Source of the DNA: Devosia neptuniae | Lineage (GTDB): Bacteria > Pseudomonadota > Alphaproteobacteria > Rhizobiales > Devosiaceae | Direction of reading: 5' to 3' | DNA length: 64,000 nucleotides | NCBI RefSeq assembly: GCF_025452235.1 | Contig: NZ_CP104965.1 | Coordinates: 682,001-746,000, forward strand | Shown here: positions 51,285 to 59,374 of the stretch, in pieces | How positions within the stretch are numbered: position 1 is the stretch's first letter | Layout: every line of letters begins with the position of its first letter | The notes under the pieces: model-generated | Database searches by the model: none | Told to the model about the DNA's origin: nothing | What the model saw: the letters and a program-made list of their open reading frames with translations, nothing else | Position numbers and translations under genes: made by a program

Positions 51285-52447
51285 GCGGCGGGCCCCGCGA
51301 AAAAGCGCGTCATGAAAGCGCGGTAGATTTCGGTAAGGCCCGTGAGGTCATCCAGAGCAATATGCTCGTCGGCCTTGTGCATGGATGGGCCGACCAGGCC
51401 ACATTCGACCACGGGGCCATATTGCGCGATGAAACGGGCATCCGACGTGCCGCCGCCGGTCGAGAGTTCGGGGCGGCGGCCGGTGATCGACTCGATGGTC
51501 GCTGAAAGGGTTTCGACATCCGCGCTGAGCGGGGAGAGGAAGGAGCGGGAGGGCGTGCCCGAGACCTCAAAGCCAATCCTAGTGCCATTGGCGTCGACGC
51601 TGGCGATGCGGTCGCGCACCCATTCGGCCAGGGTCTGGGGTGTCCACAGATCGTTGTAGCGGATGTTGAAGCGGACGGTGCCGCGCGCCGGGATGACGTT
51701 CGAAATGGGATTGCCGACATCAATCGTGGTGACTTCGAGATTGGTCGCGGGGAAATGTTCGCTGCCCTGATCGATCTGCGTGTCGCTGAGTGCGATGACG
51801 ATGCGGGCCAAAGTGGGCAGCGGGTTGTTGGCCTTGTGCGGATAGGCCACGTGCCCCTGCGCGCCTTCGACGGTGATGAGGCCCGAGAAGGAGCCGCGCC
51901 GGCCGATCTTGATACTGTCGCCGAGCAAGGTGGCCGAGCTGGGTTCGCCCACAATGGCGAAATCGAAGCTATGCCCCTGGTCCTTGGCCCAGGCCATGAG
52001 CTTGTCGGTGCCGTTGATGGCGTCGGCTTCCTCGTCATTGGTGATGGCGAGCATAATCGTGCCCACGTCGGCGGGAATGGATGCTGCGGCAGCGATGAAG
52101 GCGGAGATGCCCGATTTCATATCGGCGGCGCCACGGCCATAGAGCTTGCCATCGGCCTCGCGTGGGGTGAACGGGTCGGCGGTCCAATCTGCGAGTTCGC
52201 CGGGCGGCACCACATCGGTATGGCCGGCAAAGAGCAGGCTTCGGCCGCCATTGCCGCGGATGGCGAAGAGATTGTCGACGGGATAGGAGCCGTCGCCCTC
52301 AAAGCGCAGGTGGGCGGTGGTGAAGCCCAGGCTGCTGAGGGCCGTGTCGAGCACGTCCAATACGCCGGCGGGTTCGGGCGTCACCGAAGGGCAGGCGATC
52401 AGGGCTTTGAGAAGCTGGACGGGATCGTCCGCAGCAATGTCAGTCAC
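51281..52447 (-). CDS. dapE: Succinyl-diaminopimelate desuccinylase
   Basis: A 388-residue M20-family zinc amidohydrolase of lysine/diaminopimelate synthesis; it releases succinate from N-succinyl-LL-diaminopimelate. Metal and catalytic residues are in LLFAGHTDVVPPG, YGRGAADMKSGI and AITNDEEADAINGTDKLM, and the dimer domain has RRGSFSGLITVEGAQGHVAY; STGGGTSDARFI is also typical of DapE. The GTG at 52447 (VTDIAADDPVQ) gives the normal length. dapD lies ~600 bp upstream on the same strand with a DUF805 gene between. Confidence 0.95.
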   Translation of the reverse strand: MTDIAADDPVQLLKALIACPSVTPEPAGVLDVLDTALSSLGFTTAHLRFEGDGSYPVDNLFAIRGNGGRSLLFAGHTDVVPPGELADWTADPFTPREADGKLYGRGAADMKSGISAFIAAAASIPADVGTIMLAITNDEEADAINGTDKLMAWAKDQGHSFDFAIVGEPSSATLLGDSIKIGRRGSFSGLITVEGAQGHVAYPHKANNPLPTLARIVIALSDTQIDQGSEHFPATNLEVTTIDVGNPISNVIPARGTVRFNIRYNDLWTPQTLAEWVRDRIASVDANGTRIGFEVSGTPSRSFLSPLSADVETLSATIESITGRRPELSTGGGTSDARFIAQYGPVVECGLVGPSMHKADEHIALDDLTGLTEIYRAFMTRFFAGPAA

Positions 52448-52470
52448 GAGACAATCCCGTCTGTTGATGA

Positions 52471-52956
52471 TCAGGCCGTAGCCGGATTGGCCACCGGGTC
52501 GGCGCCATATTCGTTGCTGCCGATAGTGCCGCGCAGGAAGCCCAGTTGCACCAGCATGTAAAGGGCATAGACGCCGATTGCCAGCAGCAGGATGGAGAAC
52601 CAACCGGCGGGCGCAGGAACCATGACGCCATTGCCGATATCGCTGGCGGTGATACCGATGCCCAGGGTTTGCAGCACCGAGCTCAGCAACGAGAGGCCGA
52701 GCAGGATTTTGAGATCGAGGCCATTATTGCCGCGATCCTGCCGGCGCTTGAGCGACAGGCAATAGCTCGGATAGAGCAGCAACAAAGTGACCAGCAGCGA
52801 GCCCCAGCCGGCGCTGCTTGCGCTGGGCCCGAGGCCAATTGCACCCAGCAGCAGCGTCAACACGATGCCGGCAACGCCCAATATGATCACGCCGATCCAC
52901 CAAGTCTTGCGCGACACGCGGCCCGCCGTGGTGGTGTAGAGTGCCTGGAAATCCAT
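52471..52956 (-). CDS. DUF805 family membrane protein
   Basis: A 161-residue inner-membrane protein with four hydrophobic segments. The start MDFQALYTTTAGRVSRKTWW and the loop LSLKRRQDRGNNGLDLKILL match the DUF805 pattern (R-x-RRxDxG). The family is widespread and uncharacterised. It lies between dapD and dapE on the same strand, 23 bp from dapE, so it is probably co-transcribed with the diaminopimelate genes without an obvious link to that pathway. Confidence 0.88.
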   Translation of the reverse strand: MDFQALYTTTAGRVSRKTWWIGVIILGVAGIVLTLLLGAIGLGPSASSAGWGSLLVTLLLLYPSYCLSLKRRQDRGNNGLDLKILLGLSLLSSVLQTLGIGITASDIGNGVMVPAPAGWFSILLLAIGVYALYMLVQLGFLRGTIGSNEYGADPVANPATA

Positions 52957-53032
52957 GATGTCCCCCTCAGAATCATCGGTCCGGGCGGAAATGCCCGGCC
53001 GGGGGAGTTTAATTCAGAGAGGGACGTGATTC

Positions 53033-53875
53033 CTAGTCGCGCAGCAATTCGTTGATGCCCGTCTTGGACCGCGTCTGGGCGTCGACGGTTTTGACGATGA
53101 CGGCGCAGTAGAGCGAGGGGCCCGGATTGCCGTTGGGGAGGGGCTTGCCTGGTAGGCTGCCCGAGACCACGACCGAATAGGGCGGCACTTTGCCGATGTG
53201 GATTTCGCCGGTGGCGCGGTCGACGATCTTGGTGGAGGCGCCGATGAAGACGCCCATGGAGATCACCGCGCCCTCGCCCACGACGACGCCCTCAACGACT
53301 TCGGAGCGGGCGCCGATGAAGCAATTGTCTTCGATAATGACGGGACCGGCCTGGAGCGGCTCGAGCACGCCGCCAATGCCGACGCCACCCGAAATGTGGA
53401 CATTCTTGCCGATCTGCGCGCAGGAACCGACGGTGACCCAGGTATCGACCATGGTGTTTTCATCGACGAACGCACCGAGGTTAACGAAGCTGGGCATCAG
53501 GATGACGCCCTTGCCGATATGGGCGGAGTGGCGGACGATCGCGCCCGGCACGGCGCGGAAGCCGGCTTCGCGGAAGTGGTTTTCGCCCCAGCCTTCGAAT
53601 TTGGTGGGCACCTTGTCCCAATAGGACGAGCCGCCAGGGGCGCCTTCGATGAGCTTGTTGTCATTGAGGCGGAAGGAGAGCAGCACGGCCTTTTTGAGCC
53701 ATTGATTGACCTGCCACTTGCCGTCGATCTTTTCAGCGACGCGGGCCTGGCCGCTATCCAGCAGGGCCAGGGCGGTCTCGACGGCCTCGCGGACTTCGCC
53801 TTTGGTGGCAAGGTTGATCTCTGCGCGGGCCTCGAAGGCGGCGTCGATTGTGGCGGCGAGATCGGCGTGGGACAT
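53033..53875 (-). CDS. dapD: 2,3,4,5-tetrahydropyridine-2,6-dicarboxylate N-succinyltransferase
   Basis: A 280-residue left-handed beta-helix (hexapeptide-repeat) enzyme that succinylates tetrahydrodipicolinate, two steps before DapE. Conserved parts are [60 protein letters not shown] and the C-terminal [23 protein letters not shown] 53875 ([10 protein letters not shown]) fits the family start, with AGGA a little far upstream. It heads the leftward dapD-DUF805-dapE row. Confidence 0.96.
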   Translation of the reverse strand: MSHADLAATIDAAFEARAEINLATKGEVREAVETALALLDSGQARVAEKIDGKWQVNQWLKKAVLLSFRLNDNKLIEGAPGGSSYWDKVPTKFEGWGENHFREAGFRAVPGAIVRHSAHIGKGVILMPSFVNLGAFVDENTMVDTWVTVGSCAQIGKNVHISGGVGIGGVLEPLQAGPVIIEDNCFIGARSEVVEGVVVGEGAVISMGVFIGASTKIVDRATGEIHIGKVPPYSVVVSGSLPGKPLPNGNPGPSLYCAVIVKTVDAQTRSKTGINELLRD

Positions 53876-54020
53876 CAGTTCATCATCCTGGTGGGCGTTT
53901 GGGCGGACCATAGCGGGGAGCGGGATGGTGTCAATCTCGGAGCGCTGGTTAGGCCCTTTTCCCGCCGCAAAGGGACGGCTAAACAATTGTGGCAGAACTA
54001 CTTGCCCGAGGGAGCATGGC

Positions 54021-54584
54021 GTGAACAAACAAGCAGTGATTATTGGCGTGGCGACGGCTTTTGGACTGCTTGGGACCCAGGCGCAGGCCGCCCGCATCCA
54101 TGCAGAGACGGCGCCAGCGCTGAGCGAGACCGATACCTATGCGCTCGAAACGGCGGCAGCGGCTTGCAAGGATGAAGATTTTAACGCGCTGATGGGGGCC
54201 ATGGCGATTTCCGAGGCGGTGCGCCTCAAATATAGCGCGCCTGAGATCACCGTGGTGAAGGACGGGACGACAAGCACTGTAGCGAGCGGGGACTATGCCG
54301 ATTTTCCGATCGGCATGATGGACTATTATTATGTCAGCCGCGCCTCAATGCAGGCCTGGGACAGCAATCCGGATGCCGAGCTGGAATATCTGGATATGGA
54401 ATTCAACCAGAGCCAGTACAATCAATGGGCCGTGGAGTGGCAGCATGTCCGCTTCGACGGCAATTCGGAGGGCGGAGACGATCAGGGAGAGATCGTGGAA
54501 CGGTTCGGCGAGCCGGCTGTGCTCAGCTTTGAGCCGTTTGATGGGTGCTGGCGGTTGGTCGAGGATTTTCGCGGGCAGGGTTGA
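54021..54584 (+). CDS. Hypothetical secreted protein
   Basis: A 187-residue protein with a signal peptide ([18 protein letters not shown]) and no domain that I recognise. The mature part has two cysteines (AAACKDEDF and [10 protein letters not shown]), which could form a disulfide linking the ends, and an acidic central stretch rich in Tyr ([12 protein letters not shown]). The GTG at 54021 has GAGGGAG six bases upstream. It is divergent from dapD and converges with pheA. Likely periplasmic; function unknown. Confidence 0.75.
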   Translation: MNKQAVIIGVATAFGLLGTQAQAARIHAETAPALSETDTYALETAAAACKDEDFNALMGAMAISEAVRLKYSAPEITVVKDGTTSTVASGDYADFPIGMMDYYYVSRASMQAWDSNPDAELEYLDMEFNQSQYNQWAVEWQHVRFDGNSEGGDDQGEIVERFGEPAVLSFEPFDGCWRLVEDFRGQG

Positions 54585-54625
54585 GGCCCGGCGAGTCTAC
54601 TGCGGGATTGGAGTACCCCCACCTA

Positions 54626-54648
54626 GCCTCCCCCTGTCAGGGGGAGGC
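54626..54648. repeat. Single family C palindrome, possible two-way terminator
   Basis: GCCTCCCCCTG-TC-AGGGGGAGGC is one arm of the family C element, standing alone. It lies between the convergent ends of the secreted hypothetical gene and pheA, where a hairpin could stop transcription from both sides. Flanking CCCCCACCTA on the left matches the family C tail. Confidence 0.65.
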
Positions 54649-54664
54649 TCTCTCTAAAGAGACG

Positions 54665-55489
54665 CTATTTCAGCTCGTTCTTGGGATAGACGCCAAGCAC
54701 GCGGAAATAGTCGGTGAAGAAGCCCAGTTCCTCGAAGGCATGCTGCACGCCAATATCGGAAGGGTGGCCCTCGATATCCGCGTAGAATTGAGTGGCGGTG
54801 AAGGCGCCGCCGACCATGTAGCTTTCGAGCTTGGTCATGTTGATGGAATTCGTGGCAAAGCCGCCCATGGCCTTGTAGAGCGCCGCGGGCACGTTGCGGA
54901 CGCGGAAGACGAAGGTGGTCTTGACGTCGCCGGGAGCCGCCTCTTTTTGCTCGCGCGAGAGCACGAGGAAGCGGGTCGTGTTGTGCTCGGCATCTTCGAT
55001 ATTGGAGGCCAGCACGTTGAGGCCATAAATCTCGCCAGCAAAGCGGGAGGCGATGGCGGCGACGGATTTGTCGGCCTTCTCGGCGACTTCGCGGGCCGAG
55101 CCGGCTGTGTCCACGGCGTTGATGGTACGGAAGCCATGATCAGAAATGAATTTGCGGCATTGGCCGAGCGCGACCGACAGCGACTGTACCGCTTTAATAT
55201 CGTCCAGCGTGGCGCCGGGCACGGCGAGCAGGTTCATCTCGACGCGCAGATAGGTCTCGCCGATGATGAAAAGACCGCTCTCAGGCAGCAGATGGTGGAT
55301 ATCGGTGATGCGGCCATAGAGCGAGTTTTCCACCGGCACGACGGCAAAGTCGGCCTTGCCGTTCTGCACGGCGGCAATGGTTTCCTCGAAGGTCACGCAG
55401 CCGATCACCTCGTCATGGGGGAAGACATTGGCGGCGGCGGCGTGGCTGAAGGCGCCCGGCTCACCCTGGAAGGCGATCTTTTTCGTCAT
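54665..55489 (-). CDS. pheA: Prephenate dehydratase
   Basis: A 274-residue stand-alone prephenate dehydratase of phenylalanine synthesis, without a chorismate mutase domain. The catalytic domain starts KIAFQGEPGAFSHAAAANVF and has the key Thr-Arg-Phe in HNTTRFLVLSRE. The C-terminal ACT domain has NSINMTKLESYM, where the usual ESRP phenylalanine-binding motif reads ESYM. Feedback inhibition may therefore differ from E. coli PheA. ATG 55489 is the natural start. It is divergent from the cycM-like gene. Confidence 0.94.
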   Translation of the reverse strand: MTKKIAFQGEPGAFSHAAAANVFPHDEVIGCVTFEETIAAVQNGKADFAVVPVENSLYGRITDIHHLLPESGLFIIGETYLRVEMNLLAVPGATLDDIKAVQSLSVALGQCRKFISDHGFRTINAVDTAGSAREVAEKADKSVAAIASRFAGEIYGLNVLASNIEDAEHNTTRFLVLSREQKEAAPGDVKTTFVFRVRNVPAALYKAMGGFATNSINMTKLESYMVGGAFTATQFYADIEGHPSDIGVQHAFEELGFFTDYFRVLGVYPKNELK

Positions 55490-55749
55490 GACACTGTCCG
55501 TAGGTCTATCGGCTGATGGCTTTTGAACCCGGGCGGATCGGGTGTCAATTCGGCCATGGGCGGGGCGGCACACGCCAAGAGGGTGGAGGAATTGTCGCAA
55601 CCGGGCTTTGCCCTGTTGCACCTCACGCCTTTTTGCGACTATCTTCCGCGCGCGTCGGGCCCCTCCGTTGAGGCGATTTCCTTGTGGGACAATCGAAAGT
55701 TGGGTGGCACGGCTGACGTCCGCAGGGGATGGACCGGCAGGAAGACCAA

Positions 55750-56571
55750 ATGAATTCGTTCGAGCTTAACAAGATCATGGGCGCCGTTCTGGGCACCCTG
55801 TTGTTTGTCATGGGTGTCGGTCTCGTTGCCGAAGCCATCTATCACCCTATCGAAGATCGCGGCCCGGGCTATGCCCTGCCCGAACCCGAGCCGACCACGG
55901 CTGTGGCCGAAGCCGGCCCGGCCGAGCCGGAAGTACCCTTGGGGACGCTGTTGGCCAGCGCCAGTGCCGAGCGCGGCGCGGCGGCGGCGCGGAAATGCCA
56001 GTCCTGCCACAATTTCGGTGAGGGTGATCCCAACAAGACCGGTCCCCACCTTTATGACGTGGTGGGTCGCCCTGAAGGCAGCGTGCCCGACTTCGCCTAT
56101 TCGGACGGGATGAAGGCGCATCATGACGCCGGCGACACCTGGACCTATGAAAATCTCAACCACTTCCTGACCAGCCCGAAGGACTATGTCCCCGGCACGA
56201 AGATGAACTTTGCCGGCGTGCGTACCCCCGAGGAACGCGCCGACATCCTGGCCTATCTGCAGACGCTGTCGGCCAATCCGGTGCCGTTCCCGGCGGCGGA
56301 AGAAGCAGCGCCGGCTGCTGAGGAAGCAGCCCCTGCGGCTGAGCCTGCTCCGGCTGCCGAACCCGCCCCTGCAGCAGAGCCCGCTCCGGCTGCCGAGCCT
56401 GCTCCGGCGGCTGAACCTGCTCCTGCGGCGCCTGAGGCCGGCGCAGCAACGGAAACGCCCGAGACCACCCAGCCGGAAACGCCGGTGGAAGGCACGCCGA
56501 CCACCACTGCGCCACCGCCTGCCACGACGGCTCCGGCTCCCACGACCCCACCGGCGCCAGCTACGCCCTAA
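55750..56571 (+). CDS. cycM: Membrane-anchored cytochrome c (CycM-like) with long Ala-Pro tail
   Basis: A 273-residue class I cytochrome c tethered to the inner membrane by an uncleaved N-terminal segment (IMGAVLGTLLFVMGVGLVAE). Heme binding is KCQSCHNFGEGDPNKTGPHL and the Met ligand lies in VPGTKMNFAGV. CycM-type cytochromes carry electrons from the bc1 complex to aa3 oxidase. After the heme domain about 90 residues of Ala/Pro/Glu-rich sequence follow, including repeated PAAEPA units. Such a tail is longer than in typical CycM. ATG 55750 has AGGAAGA upstream. An intrinsic terminator follows. Confidence 0.88.
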   Translation: MNSFELNKIMGAVLGTLLFVMGVGLVAEAIYHPIEDRGPGYALPEPEPTTAVAEAGPAEPEVPLGTLLASASAERGAAAARKCQSCHNFGEGDPNKTGPHLYDVVGRPEGSVPDFAYSDGMKAHHDAGDTWTYENLNHFLTSPKDYVPGTKMNFAGVRTPEERADILAYLQTLSANPVPFPAAEEAAPAAEEAAPAAEPAPAAEPAPAAEPAPAAEPAPAAEPAPAAPEAGAATETPETTQPETPVEGTPTTTAPPPATTAPAPTTPPAPATP

Positions 56572-56598
56572 ACGGCCATTTGCAGGCCAATCGATCGG

Positions 56599-56627
56599 GC
56601 CGCGCCAGATTCTGGCGCGGCTTTTTT
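56599..56627 (+). terminator. Intrinsic terminator of the cycM gene
   Basis: GCCGCGCCAGA and TCTGGCGCGGC (56599-56609 and 56611-56621) form a strong GC stem, effectively with a small loop, followed directly by TTTTTT (56622-56627). It lies 28 bp after the cytochrome stop codon and separates it from the hydroxyacid dehydrogenase gene. Confidence 0.92.
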
Positions 56628-56650
56628 CATGTCAAAGCCGGGAGGCCAAA

Positions 56651-57589
56651 ATGCTGCTATTGCACCTTTCCGATGTCGACGAGGCGAGCTGGGCGGAAAA
56701 GCTGCGCGCGGCACTGGCGCCCTATCCCGTGGTGCGGCAAAGCGATGCCTTCGACCCCAAGGACATCCGCTATATCTTTGTGTGGAAGCCCAAGCCGGGG
56801 GCGTTTGACGGACTGACCAATCTCAAGGCCATTTTGTCGCTGGGCGCGGGCGTGGATGCACTGCTCAAGCATCCCAGGCTGCCAGATGTGCCGGTGGTGC
56901 GGTTTGTCGATGAGGACCTGAGCCAGCGCATGAGCGATTATGTGGTGGCCCATGTCACCATGCATCAACGGCTCTATAGTCGTTTTCGCGCGGCGCAACT
57001 GGCACGGCGCTGGGACCAGCTCTATCCGCCAGCTGCCTCGCAGACTGCCGTGGGCATAATGGGCATGGGCGTATTGGGGCAGGATGCAGTCAAAAGGCTC
57101 AAGCCGCAGGGCTTTACCCTGCGCAGCTGGAGCCGCACGCCCAAGGCCATCGAAGGTGTGGAGGGATTTGCCGGGACCGAGCAGTTCGATGCGTTCCTGG
57201 CGGGCACCGATATCCTAGTCAACCTGCTGCCGCTGACGCCCGAAACCACGGGCATTCTCAACTATGAGACCTTTGCCAAGCTGCGGCGTGGCGGACTCCA
57301 TGGGGGGCCGGTGATCATTAACGCGGCGCGAGGCGGGCATCAGCGCGAGGCCGATATCGTGCGGGCGCTGGGCGATGGCACTTTGGGCGCGGCCAGCCTT
57401 GATGTGTTCGAGACCGAGCCGCTGCCGCAGGAAAACCCGCTCTGGGCAATCGAGAATTGCTACATTACTCCACATATTGCGGCTATTTCCAGCGAAACGG
57501 CCGGGGTGGCCTATTATGCCGGCATCATTGCCGCGCATGAGGCGGGCAAGCCATTGATCAATGTAGTGGATCGGACGCGCGGCTACTGA
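56651..57589 (+). CDS. Glyoxylate/hydroxypyruvate reductase A-like 2-hydroxyacid dehydrogenase
   Basis: A 312-residue D-2-hydroxyacid dehydrogenase. The NAD(P)-binding motif is VGIMGMGVLGQDAVKRL, the substrate-binding Arg is in INAARGGHQ, the acid/base Glu in LDVFETEPLP and the catalytic His in YITPHIAAIS. Sequence pattern and length resemble GhrA, which reduces glyoxylate and hydroxypyruvate. ATG 56651 follows GGGAGGCC. The gene stands alone between the cytochrome terminator and a VTT-domain gene. The exact substrate is not certain. Confidence 0.9.
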   Translation: MLLLHLSDVDEASWAEKLRAALAPYPVVRQSDAFDPKDIRYIFVWKPKPGAFDGLTNLKAILSLGAGVDALLKHPRLPDVPVVRFVDEDLSQRMSDYVVAHVTMHQRLYSRFRAAQLARRWDQLYPPAASQTAVGIMGMGVLGQDAVKRLKPQGFTLRSWSRTPKAIEGVEGFAGTEQFDAFLAGTDILVNLLPLTPETTGILNYETFAKLRRGGLHGGPVIINAARGGHQREADIVRALGDGTLGAASLDVFETEPLPQENPLWAIENCYITPHIAAISSETAGVAYYAGIIAAHEAGKPLINVVDRTRGY

Positions 57590-57686
57590 CGCGATTGTTA
57601 TCCACTGGATGGCCCGCGGCGGGTGGATTTGTTAAGCGCAACACGGTCTGTTGTCGTTCCGACATCGCACACAGCCAGGGGGCCGG

Positions 57687-58370
57687 ATGAGCGACGCCAC
57701 GCCGCAGCCGCAGAAGATCAAGTTCTATGACCGCCTGAAACTGGCGACCAAGCACCGGCTGGCCGAGCCGATACTGGGGCTGCTGTGCTTTCTTGAAGCC
57801 AGTATCTTGCCGATCTTTCCCGAGATCATGCTGGCCCCAATGATCATCGCCGACCGCAAGCGGGCGTGGCGGCTGGCGACGATCTGTACGGTGACCTCGG
57901 TGCTGGGCGGGTTGGCCGGCTATGCGGTAGGCTATTTCCTGTTCGATACGGTGGGGCGCGCCATTATCGCCTTTTATGGCGCCGGAGACGGCTTTGCCTC
58001 GCTGATGCAGAGCTTTAACGACAATGGCCCGCTGATGATCCTGATCGGCGCGATCTCGCCCATCCCCTACAAGGTGGTGACCATCACCAGCGGCGTGGCG
58101 GGGCTGGATCTGTGGACCTTCATTTTCTACGGGCTGGTCGGACGCGCCACGCGCTATTTCGTGCCCTGCGGGCTGTTCTACTTCTTTGGACCAGCTGCCA
58201 ACCATTTCATCGAAAAGCACAAGGCGATTGCCGGCTGGGCCCTGGTGGCGCTGACCATTATCGGCTTTGCCGCGGCGCCACTGCTATTTCCGAAATCTGG
58301 CGTGGCCGAGGTGGAAAGCGTGGTGGAAGCAATCGATCATACGCTGGGGGATCTGACGCCGGAGGGCTAA
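57687..58370 (+). CDS. YqaA/DedA-type VTT-domain membrane protein
   Basis: A 227-residue inner-membrane protein of the SNARE-associated/VTT (DedA) superfamily. Typical parts are FLEASILPIFPEIMLAPMII at the first segment, VTSVLGGLAGYAVGYFLFD and the re-entrant-loop stretch ISPIPYKVVTITSGVAGLDL. Relatives affect membrane lipid distribution and undecaprenyl phosphate recycling; the YqaA-like branch is uncharacterised. ATG 57687 has GGGGGCCGG upstream. It converges with the MarR-GNAT gene with a six-base gap. Confidence 0.9.
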   Translation: MSDATPQPQKIKFYDRLKLATKHRLAEPILGLLCFLEASILPIFPEIMLAPMIIADRKRAWRLATICTVTSVLGGLAGYAVGYFLFDTVGRAIIAFYGAGDGFASLMQSFNDNGPLMILIGAISPIPYKVVTITSGVAGLDLWTFIFYGLVGRATRYFVPCGLFYFFGPAANHFIEKHKAIAGWALVALTIIGFAAAPLLFPKSGVAEVESVVEAIDHTLGDLTPEG

Positions 58371-58376
58371 CGGATC

Positions 58377-59318
58377 CTATCGCTTGAGCTGCAGGCGCCA
58401 GTATTGGCCATTCAGGTCGGCGCCAAAGGAATGATGCGGCTCTTCGCGTTCGAGAATGAAGCCGGCCGCCTGGTAGATCTTGCGCGCGGCGGCGAGGCAG
58501 TCCTGGGTCCAGAGCAGGATGCTGGAATAGCCCGAGGCGCGGGAGAAGCGGATGGCTTCCTCGACGAGGCGCTTGCCGATGCCGTGGCCGCGGAAGGCGG
58601 GTTCGACATAAAGCATGCGCAACTGGGCGACCGCCGGATCAGCGGCTGAGGGCACGATAAAGAGCGAGCCGGCCACCTGCCCCGCCATTTCGGCGACCCA
58701 GAGCGATTTGGGTGGCGTGGCGGGTGCGGCTTCGTACTCGGCATAGATGCGGGCGATCAGGGTCTCGAACTCGCCATTCCAGCCTTGCTCGAGGTGATAG
58801 AGCAGGCCTTGGCGGTGGATCAGCCAACCCAGTTCCCCAACGCGGTGAGGGCGCAGGATGAGCGTCTCGGCAGGGTCGGGCTCAGCCAGGATAGTGTGGA
58901 TGCGACGCATTGAATCCACCAAGTCGCGGCGGAGAAAATTGTCCAGCGGAGCGAGCAGTTCGGCGGCGGCGCCGTCACTCCATTCGTTGAGCTGACGATA
59001 GATGCGATCGCCATCGGCGGTCAGCGCCAGCGTGCTGGACCGGCGGTCATCGCTATGTGGCACCATGGCGAGCAGACCCTGATCGATCAGCCGCCAGACC
59101 AGCCGGCTCATCTGCCCGCGATCCATTCCCAGATCCGCAGCAAGGCCGGCGGACGTGGTTGATACCCGCTTGCCGATTTCATGGATCAGCCGTGCCTCGG
59201 CCAAGGGATGAGGGCTCTTGTGCATGCCCTCATTCAGCAGGCCGATAACGCCCGTATAGAAGCGATTAAACGCTCGGATGGTCGCGATCTGTTGGCTTTG
59301 GTCCGGCTGCTCAGCCAT
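58377..59318 (-). CDS. MarR-type regulator fused to a GNAT acetyltransferase
   Basis: A 313-residue fusion. Residues ~1-140 are a MarR winged helix (LAADLGMDRGQMSRLVWRLI, SDDRRSSTLALTADG); residues ~150-313 are a GNAT domain with LRMLYVEPAFRGHGIGKRLV (acetyl-CoA site R/Q-x-x-G-x-G/A) and AARKIYQAAGFIL. Such fusions occur in many alphaproteobacteria; the acetyl group acceptor is unknown. ATG 59318 is the only reasonable start. A dyad 42-56 bp upstream may be its own operator. Confidence 0.9.
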   Translation of the reverse strand: MAEQPDQSQQIATIRAFNRFYTGVIGLLNEGMHKSPHPLAEARLIHEIGKRVSTTSAGLAADLGMDRGQMSRLVWRLIDQGLLAMVPHSDDRRSSTLALTADGDRIYRQLNEWSDGAAAELLAPLDNFLRRDLVDSMRRIHTILAEPDPAETLILRPHRVGELGWLIHRQGLLYHLEQGWNGEFETLIARIYAEYEAAPATPPKSLWVAEMAGQVAGSLFIVPSAADPAVAQLRMLYVEPAFRGHGIGKRLVEEAIRFSRASGYSSILLWTQDCLAAARKIYQAAGFILEREEPHHSFGADLNGQYWRLQLKR

Positions 59319-59359
59319 AGATTTGCTCCATGTCGATGAATGACATGGTCAAATAGTTC

Positions 59360-59374
59360 GTTGTCAAAGTCAAC
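59360..59374 (-). promoter_or_regulatory. Dyad upstream of the MarR-GNAT gene
   Basis: Read in the gene direction, GTTGACTTTGACAAC is an imperfect 15-bp palindrome (GTTGAC / GACAAC, five of six pairs). Flanking TAGTT and AACTA add outer symmetry. It starts 42 bp before the start codon and includes TTGAC sequences that could serve as a -35 box, the place expected for a MarR-type autoregulatory site. It also touches the stop codon of the upstream aminopeptidase gene. Confidence 0.45.

Noticed and set aside
52981..52998. CCGGGC-GGAAAT-GCCCGG hairpin between dapD and the DUF805 gene
   Set aside because: Only a 6-bp stem without a U-run in either direction; too weak to name a terminator.
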